Assembly: GCF_024199905.1 (NCBI RefSeq)
Contig: NZ_JANAFB010000023.1
Coordinates: 1-51,536 of the forward strand
DNA length: 51,536 nt
Source: Rothia santali
GTDB taxonomy: Bacteria > Actinomycetota > Actinomycetes > Actinomycetales > Micrococcaceae
Direction of reading: 5' to 3'
A model generated the notes under the pieces. The model was not told where the DNA came from. It saw nothing but the letters and a program-made list of their open reading frames with translations, and searched no databases. The translations under genes were made by a program, and so were the position numbers. How positions within the stretch are numbered: position 1 is the stretch's first letter; every line of letters begins with the position of its first letter. Below, in pieces: positions 40,917-48,150 of the stretch.

Positions 40917-42179
40917 TCAGCCGCCCCCGCCCGCGAGCACCTCGCCACTCCCGCCCGCGAGCACCTCGCCGTCCTCGACGACGAGCGCCCCGCCGGAGAC
41001 CACGGTCCGCCGCGGCGGGCAGGCGGTCAGCGCGTCCCCCACGGTCTCGCCCTCCAGCAGCACCAGGTCCGCGGGAGCGCCCACGACGACGTCGTGCACC
41101 TCCCGCCCGACCAGCGGCGCCGCGGCCGAGCTGGCCCACCTGGCCGCCCGTTCCAGATCCTCGTCCGTGCCGTAGCGCAGCATCGCGGCGAGGTTCTGGG
41201 CGATCCGCAGCACGTCGCCGTCGCCGAAGGGGGACCAGAGGTCGCGCACGCCGTCGGTGCCGAGGCCGAGGCTCATGCCGCGCTCGGCCATCTCGGCCAG
41301 CGGGAGAGGGGGCCGGCCGAGCGGGGCCACGGTCGTCCAGCCGACGCCGGCCTCGGCGAGCACGTCCAGCAGCTCGAGCCGGCGCCGCTCGGGCAGCTCG
41401 CCCAGGAAGAAGCCGTGGGAGATGGTCACGCGCCCGCCCAGCCCGGTGGCGGCGGCCCGCTCGGCGATGAGCTCGGCCTGCCACGAGCCCAGCTCACCGG
41501 GGTCGTGCAGGTGGACGTCGACGCCGATGCCGTGGCGCTCGGCCACCCGGAAGATCCCGTCGAGCTGCCGGACGGGGTCGCGGTCGATGCCCGCCGGGTC
41601 GAGGCCGCCGAGGTGGTCCGCGCCGGCCCGGGCGGCGTCGTCGAGCAGATCCAGCACGCCGGGGCGCCGCACGACGCCGTCCTGCGGGAAGGCCACGACC
41701 TCCATCGCGACCGCACCGCCCACGCGCTCGCCGGCCTCGCGGACCGCCTCGATCCCGCGCAGCCCGACGCCGGGGTCGACGTCGACGTGCGTGCGGATCG
41801 CGGTGGTCCCGGCCTGGAGGAAGCGGCGGAGCATGCGGGTCGCGGCGTCGGGGTCGGGGATGCCCAGCCGGTCCCGGTGCTCCCGCTCCTGGGCGATCCG
41901 GCCCTCGACCGTGCTCGCGCCCGGGGAGGAGACCCAGGGGCCGCCCCACCACGTCTTGTCCACGTGGCAGTGGGCGTTGACCAGGCCCGGCAGCGCGATC
42001 CGGCCGCGGCCCTCGACCACGCGGGGCCGGGATGAGCCGGGACCGAAGGAGGGCGGGGCAGAGTCGTTCGCGGGCGGCGCGAGCCCCGGGCCGATGCCGC
42101 GGACGACGCCGTCCTCCACGGCGAGGTCCACGGGCGGGCCACCCCACGGCCGGACGTCTCGGATCAGCAGGCTGTGCAT
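40917..42179 (-). CDS. CodA-like amidohydrolase (cytosine deaminase family)
   Basis: A 420-residue metal hydrolase of the amidohydrolase superfamily. Metal and substrate residues: NAHCHVDK (about residues 66-73), RTHVDVDP (about 118-125), DVHLHDPG, SHGFFLG, and GTDGVRDLWSPFGDGD near residue 310, corresponding to the GHDxVxDPW motif of cytosine deaminase. The ring substrate is not certain (cytosine, isoguanine, creatinine or a triazine are all in this family). The C-terminus carries an in-frame 24-bp duplication (GEVLAGGS). A -10 box TAGACT lies 7 nt before ATG 42179. It is divergent from the GntR regulator. Confidence 0.88.
   Translation of the reverse strand: MHSLLIRDVRPWGGPPVDLAVEDGVVRGIGPGLAPPANDSAPPSFGPGSSRPRVVEGRGRIALPGLVNAHCHVDKTWWGGPWVSSPGASTVEGRIAQEREHRDRLGIPDPDAATRMLRRFLQAGTTAIRTHVDVDPGVGLRGIEAVREAGERVGGAVAMEVVAFPQDGVVRRPGVLDLLDDAARAGADHLGGLDPAGIDRDPVRQLDGIFRVAERHGIGVDVHLHDPGELGSWQAELIAERAAATGLGGRVTISHGFFLGELPERRRLELLDVLAEAGVGWTTVAPLGRPPLPLAEMAERGMSLGLGTDGVRDLWSPFGDGDVLRIAQNLAAMLRYGTDEDLERAARWASSAAAPLVGREVHDVVVGAPADLVLLEGETVGDALTACPPRRTVVSGGALVVEDGEVLAGGSGEVLAGGGG
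40926..40970. repeat. 24-bp tandem repeat in the amidohydrolase C-terminus
   Basis: CCCGCCCGCGAGCACCTCGCC occurs at 40926-40946 and 40950-40970. The period of 24 bp duplicates an eight-residue segment (GEVLAGGS) at the protein's very end. Confidence 0.9.
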
Positions 42180-42186
42180 GCTCCGG

Positions 42187-42192
42187 AGTCTA
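42187..42192 (-). promoter_or_regulatory. -10 box TAGACT, 7 nt before the amidohydrolase start codon
   Basis: On the minus strand TAGACT is followed by CCGGAGC and ATG. GGAG could also act as a short ribosome site at a 1-nt gap, which is too close, so a leaderless start is the better reading. Confidence 0.5.
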
Positions 42193-42383
42193 GACCCCGG
42201 CGGCGGACCGCGTCCGGCCCTGTCCGCCCAGGGGCGAAGCGTGTACGGGAGGGGGCGGGGTTCGCTATGCCGTGCCCGGCGGCTTGGCGCGCCCCACTCT
42301 GCTCCGGCCCCTCCGGCCCCGTCCCGCAGCGTCTCACCCTCCGGACTCTCAGCGCCGCGCCCCCCAGCGGAAAACCCTGCGCA

Positions 42384-42389
42384 TACACT
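42384..42389 (+). promoter_or_regulatory. -10 box TACACT, 6 nt before the GntR start codon
   Basis: TACACT is followed by GTGTTC and ATG 42396. It lies within CATACACTG (42382-42390), a half-site-like sequence also found upstream of tctC, so autoregulation is possible. Confidence 0.5.
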
Positions 42390-42395
42390 GTGTTC

Positions 42396-43052
42396 ATGAC
42401 CCCACCACGCCCCGTCAGCAGCCAGCGGCGCGCCTACGAGCACATCCGGTCGGAGGTCCTGGTGGACCCCTCGACCCAGGGCACCTTCCTGAACGAGCAG
42501 CGCCTGGCGGAGACCATCGGCGTCTCCCGGACCCCGGTCCGCGAGGCGCTGCGCGTCCTGGACTCGGAGGGCCTGGTCGAGCTGATCCCGAACCGGGGCG
42601 CCTACGTCCCGGTCATCACCGCGGCCCAGGCCCACGACGTCATGGAGCTGCGCGAGATCCTGGAGTGCCACGCGGCCTCCGTGGCGCTGGGCTCCGCGGG
42701 CGAGGTCGCCGCCGCGATGCGCGAGGTGCTGGCCCGGCAGCAGGAGCTGGCCGGCGTCGGGGCCGCCGGGTCCCAGCTGGAGTTCATCGCCCTGGACCGC
42801 GACTTCCACTTCGCCCTGCTCCGCGCGAGCGGCAACCGGGAGATCATCCAGACCTACGACCGCCTGCAGACCCGCCAGCGGATCATCGGGGCCCAGGCGC
42901 TCAGCGCGCTCTCGCGCCGGCGGGAGGTCTGCCGGGAGCACCTGGCGATCGTCGAGGCCCTGGAGGCGGGCGACCTCGACGCCGCGCACCGCGCCATCCG
43001 CGAGCACCTGAGGATCACCGAGGGCGTGCTCATGCGGGACGTCCGGGCGTAG
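42396..43052 (+). CDS. GntR family regulator, FCD (FadR-like) subfamily
   Basis: A 218-residue repressor-type regulator. The N-terminal winged helix (residues about 8-75) contains NEQRLAETIGVSRTPVREALRVLDSEGLV, split in the logo into recognition helix and wing. Residues about 85-215 are the all-helical FCD ligand-binding domain (ELREILECHAA, DRDFHFALL, and HLAIVEALEAGDLDAA with the metal-binding His residues of the FCD type). It has no Shine-Dalgarno sequence and is probably leaderless. It lies between the amidohydrolase and the MHS transporter and is a candidate regulator of both. The TGTATAC palindrome at 44466 fits the usual GntR/FCD operator. Confidence 0.92.
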   Translation: MTPPRPVSSQRRAYEHIRSEVLVDPSTQGTFLNEQRLAETIGVSRTPVREALRVLDSEGLVELIPNRGAYVPVITAAQAHDVMELREILECHAASVALGSAGEVAAAMREVLARQQELAGVGAAGSQLEFIALDRDFHFALLRASGNREIIQTYDRLQTRQRIIGAQALSALSRRREVCREHLAIVEALEAGDLDAAHRAIREHLRITEGVLMRDVRA

Positions 43053-43080
43053 GCCGCCGGCCGGGGACCGACCGGAGCTG

Positions 43081-44427
43081 TTAGGCGACCTCGTCCCGCT
43101 CGTGCTGGCGCAGGTATTCCAGGTCCTCGTCGGGCACGGAGTCCCGGCCCATGAGCAGGCCCACCAGCGTCAGGACGCACGCGCCCGTCACGTAGACCGA
43201 GACGGGCAGCGAGTTCGCCTCCTCGCCGGAGAGCACCGTGAACATCAGGGGAGCGAGCGCCCCGCCCACGACGCCGGCGATCGTGTACGCGAGCGAGGAG
43301 CCCGTGTAGCGCAGCCGCGGGTGGAACTGCTCGATCACGAAGGCCGCCTGCGGCCCGTACATGAACGAGTGGCAGGTCCCCGCGACCACCATCGCCAGCG
43401 CCACGGTGAGGAAGCTCGAGGGCTGCATCAGCGCGAACATGACGTAGGACCAGATCGCGGCCCCCACCGCCGCGACCGCGTAGAGCAACCGCCGGTTGAC
43501 GTAGTCGGAGAGCCATCCGGCCAGCGGGATCGTGATCACCTGCGAGGCCGAGCCGATCAGCACCCCGCTCAGGATCGTGCTGCGGGACAGTCCCAGGGTC
43601 TGCACGCCGTAGGTCAGGATGAAGACGGTGAACAGGGCGTAGAAGACGTCGGGCCCCACGCGGGAGAGGATCGCGGCCGTGAGCTGCCGCCGCTGCGTCG
43701 TGAGGACCTCGGTGACGGGTTTCTCCGAGCGGTCGCCCTTGGACTGCAGGACCTGGAAGATGGGCGTGTCCTCGAGCCGCAGCCGGATCCACAGGCCGAA
43801 GGCGACCAGGACCAGGGACATGACGAAGGCGACCCGCCAGCCCCAGGAGAGGAACGCGGCGTCGGACATGACGCTGGTCAGCAGGGCGAGCATGCCGTTG
43901 GCGAGCAGGTTGCCGGCGGGCGGGCCGACCTGGGCGGCCGAGGCCCAGAACCCACGGCGCCGCGGGTCGCCGAACTCGCTGGAGAGCAGCACCGCACCGC
44001 CCCACTCGCCACCGACGCCGACCCCCTGGGCGAACCGCAGCAGCACCAGGAGCACGGCCGCCGTGAGGCCGATGTGGTCGTAGGTCGGCAGGATGCCGAT
44101 CAGGAAGGTCGCGACGCCGATCAGCATCAGCGTGATCACCAGGACCTTCTTGCGCCCGATGATGTCCCCGAGCCGCCCGAAGACGATCCCGCCGATCGGC
44201 CGGGACACGTACCCCACCGCGTAGGTGGAGAACGCCGCGATGGTCGCGGTGTGCGGGTCGGAGGCGGGGAAGAACAGCTGCCCCAGGACCAGGGCGGACG
44301 CGGCCGAGTAGACCGCGAAGTCGTACCACTCGAGGGTGGTCCCCGAGAGCGAGGCGGCGAACGCCTTGTAGAGATCCTTGCGCTGGATGCCGGGGGCGTG
44401 GGCCCCGGCGGATGGTGCATCGGTCAC
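43081..44427 (-). CDS. MFS metabolite:H+ symporter (MHS family)
   Basis: A 448-residue transporter with 12 hydrophobic segments. It has the MHS hallmarks: GTTLEWYDFAVYSAAS in helix 1, YVSRPIGGIVFGRLGDIIGRKK (motif A, loop 2-3, in two parts) and LRFAQGVGVGGEWGGAVLLSSE in helix 4. Known members carry proline/betaine, shikimate, citrate, alpha-ketoglutarate or other organic acids. The substrate is open. The GTG start is preceded by CGGAGGA with a 5-nt gap. It ends 28 bp from the GntR stop (convergent) and is divergent from DUF2848, sharing an operator-like palindrome. Confidence 0.92.
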   Translation of the reverse strand: MTDAPSAGAHAPGIQRKDLYKAFAASLSGTTLEWYDFAVYSAASALVLGQLFFPASDPHTATIAAFSTYAVGYVSRPIGGIVFGRLGDIIGRKKVLVITLMLIGVATFLIGILPTYDHIGLTAAVLLVLLRFAQGVGVGGEWGGAVLLSSEFGDPRRRGFWASAAQVGPPAGNLLANGMLALLTSVMSDAAFLSWGWRVAFVMSLVLVAFGLWIRLRLEDTPIFQVLQSKGDRSEKPVTEVLTTQRRQLTAAILSRVGPDVFYALFTVFILTYGVQTLGLSRSTILSGVLIGSASQVITIPLAGWLSDYVNRRLLYAVAAVGAAIWSYVMFALMQPSSFLTVALAMVVAGTCHSFMYGPQAAFVIEQFHPRLRYTGSSLAYTIAGVVGGALAPLMFTVLSGEEANSLPVSVYVTGACVLTLVGLLMGRDSVPDEDLEYLRQHERDEVA

Positions 44428-44465
44428 GGTGTCCTCCGAGATGTGGTTCAGATCTCACCCAGTAT

Positions 44466-44484
44466 TGTATACAGTGGGTATACA
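44466..44484. promoter_or_regulatory. GntR-type operator TGTATAC-N5-GTATACA
   Basis: Perfect 7-bp arms at 44466-44472 and 44478-44484 lie between the divergent MHS and DUF2848 genes. The left arm extends to TGTATACA, the common core of FCD-GntR operators. The adjacent GntR protein is the obvious candidate. Confidence 0.65.
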
Positions 44485-44539
44485 CGAAAGACCCCCGGTG
44501 TAAAAAGCCGGTAAAAACCGGATGCGAGGAATGATCCAC

Positions 44540-45241
44540 ATGCCGACCGAGCCCCAGCCGCAGCCCACCGTCCTGTCCTTCGAGCTTCCTGACGGCTCGC
44601 GCTCCACCGTCACCGTCCGCCGCCTGCTCAACGCCGGATACGCTGGCCGGGACCAGGCGGAGGTCAAGGCGCACATCGACGAGCTCGCGGAGCTCGGCGT
44701 CCCCGGTCCGTCCACGACGCCGACGCTGTACCCGGTCTCCCCGTACCTCGCCCAGCAGGCCGACGCCGTGGACGTCCAGCACGCCCGTACTTCCGGCGAG
44801 GCCGAGTGGGCCCTGGTCATCGACGACGAGGGGCGCGAGCTGATCACCTGCGCCTGCGACCACACCGACCGTCAGCTGGAGACCCACGGCGTCGCGTGGT
44901 CCAAGAACGCCTCCCCGGACGTCCTGGGCCGCCGGGCCTGGCCCTACGCGCAGATCGCGGACCGGCTCGACGACGTCATGATGCGCGGCTGGGTGGGGGA
45001 GGGTCGCACCCCGATCCAGGAGGCTCCCATGAGCACCCTGCTGGCCCCGGGTTACTGGCTCGACGTCCTGGAGGGGCGCGGCGAGCGGGAGCCGGGGACG
45101 GTCCTGCTCTCGGGGACCATCACGATGGCTGCGGGCGTGGACCAGTTCGCCTCCGCCTGGGGCGCCTCGCTCGAGGACCCGGAGCTCGGCGTGATCTCCG
45201 TGGAGTACGCGGTGCGGCCGATGGCCGAGCCGATCGATTAG
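44540..45241 (+). CDS. DUF2848 family protein
   Basis: A 233-residue cytoplasmic protein of a family without a known function. Recognisable: SRDQAEVKAHIDELAELGVP-like AGRDQAEVKAHIDEL (about residues 35-49), PTLYPVSPYLAQQ, the conserved TSGEAEWALVID (about 84-95), and KNASPDVLGRRAWPY. ATG 44540 is chosen because GAGGA lies 9 nt upstream; ATGs at 44522 and 44531 are less well placed. In other bacteria the family often sits with transporters and catabolic hydrolases; here it is divergent from an MHS transporter under a shared GntR-type site. A role in breaking down the transported compound is inference. Confidence 0.85.
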   Translation: MPTEPQPQPTVLSFELPDGSRSTVTVRRLLNAGYAGRDQAEVKAHIDELAELGVPGPSTTPTLYPVSPYLAQQADAVDVQHARTSGEAEWALVIDDEGRELITCACDHTDRQLETHGVAWSKNASPDVLGRRAWPYAQIADRLDDVMMRGWVGEGRTPIQEAPMSTLLAPGYWLDVLEGRGEREPGTVLLSGTITMAAGVDQFASAWGASLEDPELGVISVEYAVRPMAEPID

Positions 45242-45313
45242 CGCGGCGACCGCGGGCAAGCTCCTGCGCCGCGTCGTCGCGCTCCGCCCGGGGTAGCCCG
45301 CCTTCACCCCCGT

Positions 45314-45353
45314 ACCTCCTCAGTGGTACCATTTTTCGTACCACTGAGGAGGT
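45314..45353 (+). promoter_or_regulatory. Perfect 16-bp inverted repeat containing the yefM ribosome binding site
   Basis: ACCTCCTCAGTGGTAC (45314-45329) and its exact complement (45338-45353) enclose CATTTTTC. The right arm includes GAGGAGG, 7 nt before the yefM ATG. As DNA it is a likely YefM(-YoeB) operator; as RNA the stem would hide the ribosome site. A weak -10, TACCAT, lies at 45327. Confidence 0.75.
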
Positions 45354-45359
45354 GTCGTC

Positions 45360-45605
45360 ATGTCCATGACCGCCAGCGAGGCCCGCAAGAACCTGTTCCC
45401 CCTGATCCAGCAGGTCAACGACGACAACGCGCCCGTCGAGATCACCTCCCGGGCGGGCGACGCCGTCCTGATGTCCCGGGCGGAGTTCGAGGCGCTGGAG
45501 GAGACGGCCTATCTGCTCCGCGTCCCGGCCAACGCCCAGCGGCTCCTGGAGAGCCTGGCGCAGGCCCGGGCGGGAGCGATCGAAGAGCACGGGCTGATCG
45601 AGTGA
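45360..45605 (+). CDS. yefM: Antitoxin of the Phd/YefM family
   Basis: An 81-residue antitoxin. The N-terminal fold MTASEARKNLFPLIQQVNDD followed by VEITSRAGDAVLMSRAEFEALEET is the Phd/YefM DNA-binding domain. The C-terminal acidic helix after residue 60 is the toxin-neutralising part. It overlaps the toxin start by 4 nt (GTGA), so translation is coupled. The perfect palindrome just upstream is the likely autoregulatory operator. The pair is a type II toxin-antitoxin system acting in the cytoplasm. Confidence 0.95.
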   Translation: MSMTASEARKNLFPLIQQVNDDNAPVEITSRAGDAVLMSRAEFEALEETAYLLRVPANAQRLLESLAQARAGAIEEHGLIE

Positions 45606-45862
45606 GGCTGGTCTTCACCCCGCACGGGTGGGCCGACTACACGCACTGGCAGACCGCGGACCGGCAGAACCTCAAGCGCATCAACCGCCTGATCGACGCG
45701 GCCCTGAAGGACCCGTCCGAGGGGATCGGGAAGCCGGAACCCCTGCGCCATCTCTTCGCCGGGGCATGGTCCCGCAGGATCACCACGGAGCACCGCCTGG
45801 TCTATCTCGTGGAGGGCGAGGATCTGATCGTCCTGCAGGCCCGGTACCACTACTCGGCCTGA
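45602..45862 (+). CDS. yoeB: YoeB family mRNA interferase toxin
   Basis: An 86-residue ribosome-dependent endoribonuclease that cleaves mRNA in the A site. The active-site residues fall exactly at the E. coli YoeB positions: Glu46 (GKPEPL), Arg65 (TTEHRLVY) and His83 (ARYHY). The GTG start overlaps the yefM stop (GTGA). The toxin is held inactive by YefM and released when YefM is degraded in stress. All catalytic residues are intact, so this is expected to be a working toxin. A hairpin terminator at 46013 follows some 150 bp later. Confidence 0.96.
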   Translation: MRLVFTPHGWADYTHWQTADRQNLKRINRLIDAALKDPSEGIGKPEPLRHLFAGAWSRRITTEHRLVYLVEGEDLIVLQARYHYSA

Positions 45863-46012
45863 GCGTCCGCCCCGTGAGTGCGCTGACGCGACTCGCACCT
45901 CGCCCGCGCGAGCCATGTGGGAGTCCTCGTGCGGAATCACCGCGTCCTCGGTGGCCGAGGCCATGATCCGCGTCGTTCCGACGCGACCCGGCAGCCATGC
46001 CGGAACCGCGAA

Positions 46013-46062
46013 AGCCGGCGCCCCCACCCGATCCCCTTGAGGTTCGGATGGAGGCGCCGGCT
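46013..46062. terminator. Stem-loop between yoeB and tctA (bidirectional)
   Basis: AGCCGGCGCC (46013-46022) pairs perfectly with GGCGCCGGCT (46053-46062). The interior can also pair partly (CCGATCC with GGTTCGG). It lies 24 bp past the minus-strand tctA stop. Confidence 0.7.
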
Positions 46063-46085
46063 CGTCGCGCGCGGGACCGCGAGGA

Positions 46086-47591
46086 TCAGACGTCCTTCTT
46101 GGTCCGGCTCACCACCTTGTTGCGGACCGCCAGCAGCAGGGTCACCACGAGCAGCCCGTAGAGGGTCAGCACGATCGGCCCCTGGACCAGCACCGAGGCG
46201 TCGCCGTCGGCGCTGATCAGCGCGTCGCGGAGGCTGGTCTCGGCCAGCGGCCCGAGGACCATGCCGATGATCAGCGGCGCCAGCGGGTAGTCGTGGACCC
46301 GCATCAGGAAGCCGAGGACACCCACGGCCAGCAGCATGATGAGGTCGAACGTGGAGCCCGACGTCGCGTAGATGCCGAGCCCGCAGAACACCGTGATGCC
46401 CGCGTAGAGGTACGGGCGCGGGATCAGCAGCAGCTTGGCCCACACCATGGCGAACGGCAGGTTGATGATCAGCAGCACGATCATGGCGATGAAGAAGCTG
46501 GCCAGCAGCGCCCACACCAGGTCGGGGGCCCGCTCGAAGAGCAGCGGGCCGGGCTGCAGGCCGTACTGGCGGAAGGCCGCCAGCATGATCGCGGCGGTCG
46601 CCGAGATCGGCAGGCCCAGCGCGAGCAGCGCGCCCATCGCCATGCCGGTGGTCGAGTTGCCGGCCGCCTCCGGGGCGGCGAGGCCGCGGATCGCGCCCTT
46701 GCCGAACTGGGGGTCCTTGCGACGCCGGTCGAGCTTGCGCTCCGCGCCGTAGGCCAGGAACGTCGGGATCTCGGAACCGCCCGCCGGCACGACGCCGAAG
46801 GGCAGGCCGATCGCGGTGCCTCGGGCCCACGCGGGGGCGGCCTCCCTGACCTCCTTGCGGGAGAGCCACGGCCGGCCCTTGGCCTTCAGCAGCTGCCCCT
46901 CCTTCTTGAACCGCGCGATGACCGCGAAGTAGATGACCTCGCCCAGCGCCAGGATCGCCACGGTCACGGTGACCAGGGAGATGCCGTCGAACAGCAGCGG
47001 GGAGTCCATGGTGAAGCGGGGGATGCCGGTCACGGAGTCGATGCCGACCACCGCGACGCCGAGTCCCACGGCCAGGGACAGCAGGCCCTTGACCGCGGAG
47101 TCGGTGACTACGGACGACGTCGCGATGAACGCGAACAGCGCGAGGGCGAAGAACTCGGCGGGCCCGAAGCTCGTGGAGAACGCCGCCAGCCAGGGGGCGA
47201 GGAACACGACCACGATCGAGGCGATGAAGCCGCCGACGAACGCGCCGATGGCGGCGGTGGCCAGGGCCTGCGGCGCTCGCCCGGCGAGCGCCATCTTATG
47301 GCCCTCGAAGGTCGAGGCGATGGCCGAGGCCTGCCCCGGTGTGTTCATCAGGATGCCCATGGTCGAGTCGCCGAACAGGCCGCCGAAGTAGACGCCCGAG
47401 AACATGATGAACGCGGCGGTGGGCTCCAGCGCGAAGGTCACGGGGAGGAGGAGGGCCACGGCCATCGAGGAGCCGAGGCCGGGCATGACGCCCACGGCGG
47501 TGCCGAGCAGGCAGCCCAGCACCACCCAGAACAGGTTCTGCCAGGTCAGAGCGCCGGCGAAGCCGTCGGCGAGCAGGGATAGGGTATCCAC
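46086..47591 (-). CDS. tctA: Tripartite tricarboxylate transporter, large permease TctA
   Basis: A 501-residue inner-membrane protein with about 11-12 segments. Family blocks: GVMPGLGSSMAVALLLPVTF near the N-terminus, GVYFGGLFGDSTMGILMNTPG (two halves around residues 66-86) and, in the second half, GLAAPEAAGNSTTGMAMGALL, the repeat of the first block. GTG 47591 is chosen because GGAGG is 11 nt upstream; GTG 47603 overlaps that ribosome site. It follows tctB by 1 nt. With TctB and TctC it imports citrate or another carboxylate by ion gradient. The C-terminus is Arg/Lys-rich. Confidence 0.93.
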   Translation of the reverse strand: MDTLSLLADGFAGALTWQNLFWVVLGCLLGTAVGVMPGLGSSMAVALLLPVTFALEPTAAFIMFSGVYFGGLFGDSTMGILMNTPGQASAIASTFEGHKMALAGRAPQALATAAIGAFVGGFIASIVVVFLAPWLAAFSTSFGPAEFFALALFAFIATSSVVTDSAVKGLLSLAVGLGVAVVGIDSVTGIPRFTMDSPLLFDGISLVTVTVAILALGEVIYFAVIARFKKEGQLLKAKGRPWLSRKEVREAAPAWARGTAIGLPFGVVPAGGSEIPTFLAYGAERKLDRRRKDPQFGKGAIRGLAAPEAAGNSTTGMAMGALLALGLPISATAAIMLAAFRQYGLQPGPLLFERAPDLVWALLASFFIAMIVLLIINLPFAMVWAKLLLIPRPYLYAGITVFCGLGIYATSGSTFDLIMLLAVGVLGFLMRVHDYPLAPLIIGMVLGPLAETSLRDALISADGDASVLVQGPIVLTLYGLLVVTLLLAVRNKVVSRTKKDV

Positions 47592-47592
47592 G

Positions 47593-48150
47593 CTAGAAGC
47601 CACCTCCCAGGATGCCGGAGGGCAGCGAGAGCCCCAGGGCCATGTCGAATGCGATGTAGGCGAGCGAGCTCACGGTGAGCCCCGTGATCAGGGACATGAT
47701 CGGCCTCTTGGCGCCGAAGCCCTGGGCGACGCACCAGAAGAGCAGCCCGGCCGCGATGATCCAGCCGAGGAACTCCAGCAGCAGGGCGAAGCCGAGGAAG
47801 CCGCCCACGACCCAGAGCAGCGAGCCCCAGGCGAAGCGGATCGCGGAGTCCTCGCTCTCGGCGGTGAGGTTCCCGGCGCTCCAGTGCCGGATCGACTGGA
47901 CGACCTGGACGATCACCAGGAAGTAGAGCACGCCGGTGATGACGGCCGGGAAGAACCGCGGGCCGGGGAAGTCCACGGACTCGGGGACCTCCATCAGCAG
48001 CATGTTCACCAGCAGGTAGGTCGCGAAGGCCGCGAGCACGATCGGCATCGTGAGCTCTTTGAGCAGCAGGCCGCCCGTCCGGGGGGTGCGTTGGCCGGGA
48101 GCCGGTCCGGGATCGGAGGCCGCCTCCGGCTGCACGGATTGCTGTGTCAC
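47593..48150 (-). CDS. tctB: Tripartite tricarboxylate transporter, small permease TctB
   Basis: A 185-residue membrane protein with four hydrophobic segments after a cytoplasmic start of about 35 residues. Typical of TctB are PGPRFFPAVITGVLYFLVIV in the second segment and the short C-terminal helix DMALGLSLPSGILGG. GTG 48150 overlaps the tctC stop (GTGA) and has GAGGAG 8 nt upstream, so the three genes are one translationally coupled operon in the order tctC-tctB-tctA. Confidence 0.9.
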   Translation of the reverse strand: MTQQSVQPEAASDPGPAPGQRTPRTGGLLLKELTMPIVLAAFATYLLVNMLLMEVPESVDFPGPRFFPAVITGVLYFLVIVQVVQSIRHWSAGNLTAESEDSAIRFAWGSLLWVVGGFLGFALLLEFLGWIIAAGLLFWCVAQGFGAKRPIMSLITGLTVSSLAYIAFDMALGLSLPSGILGGGF

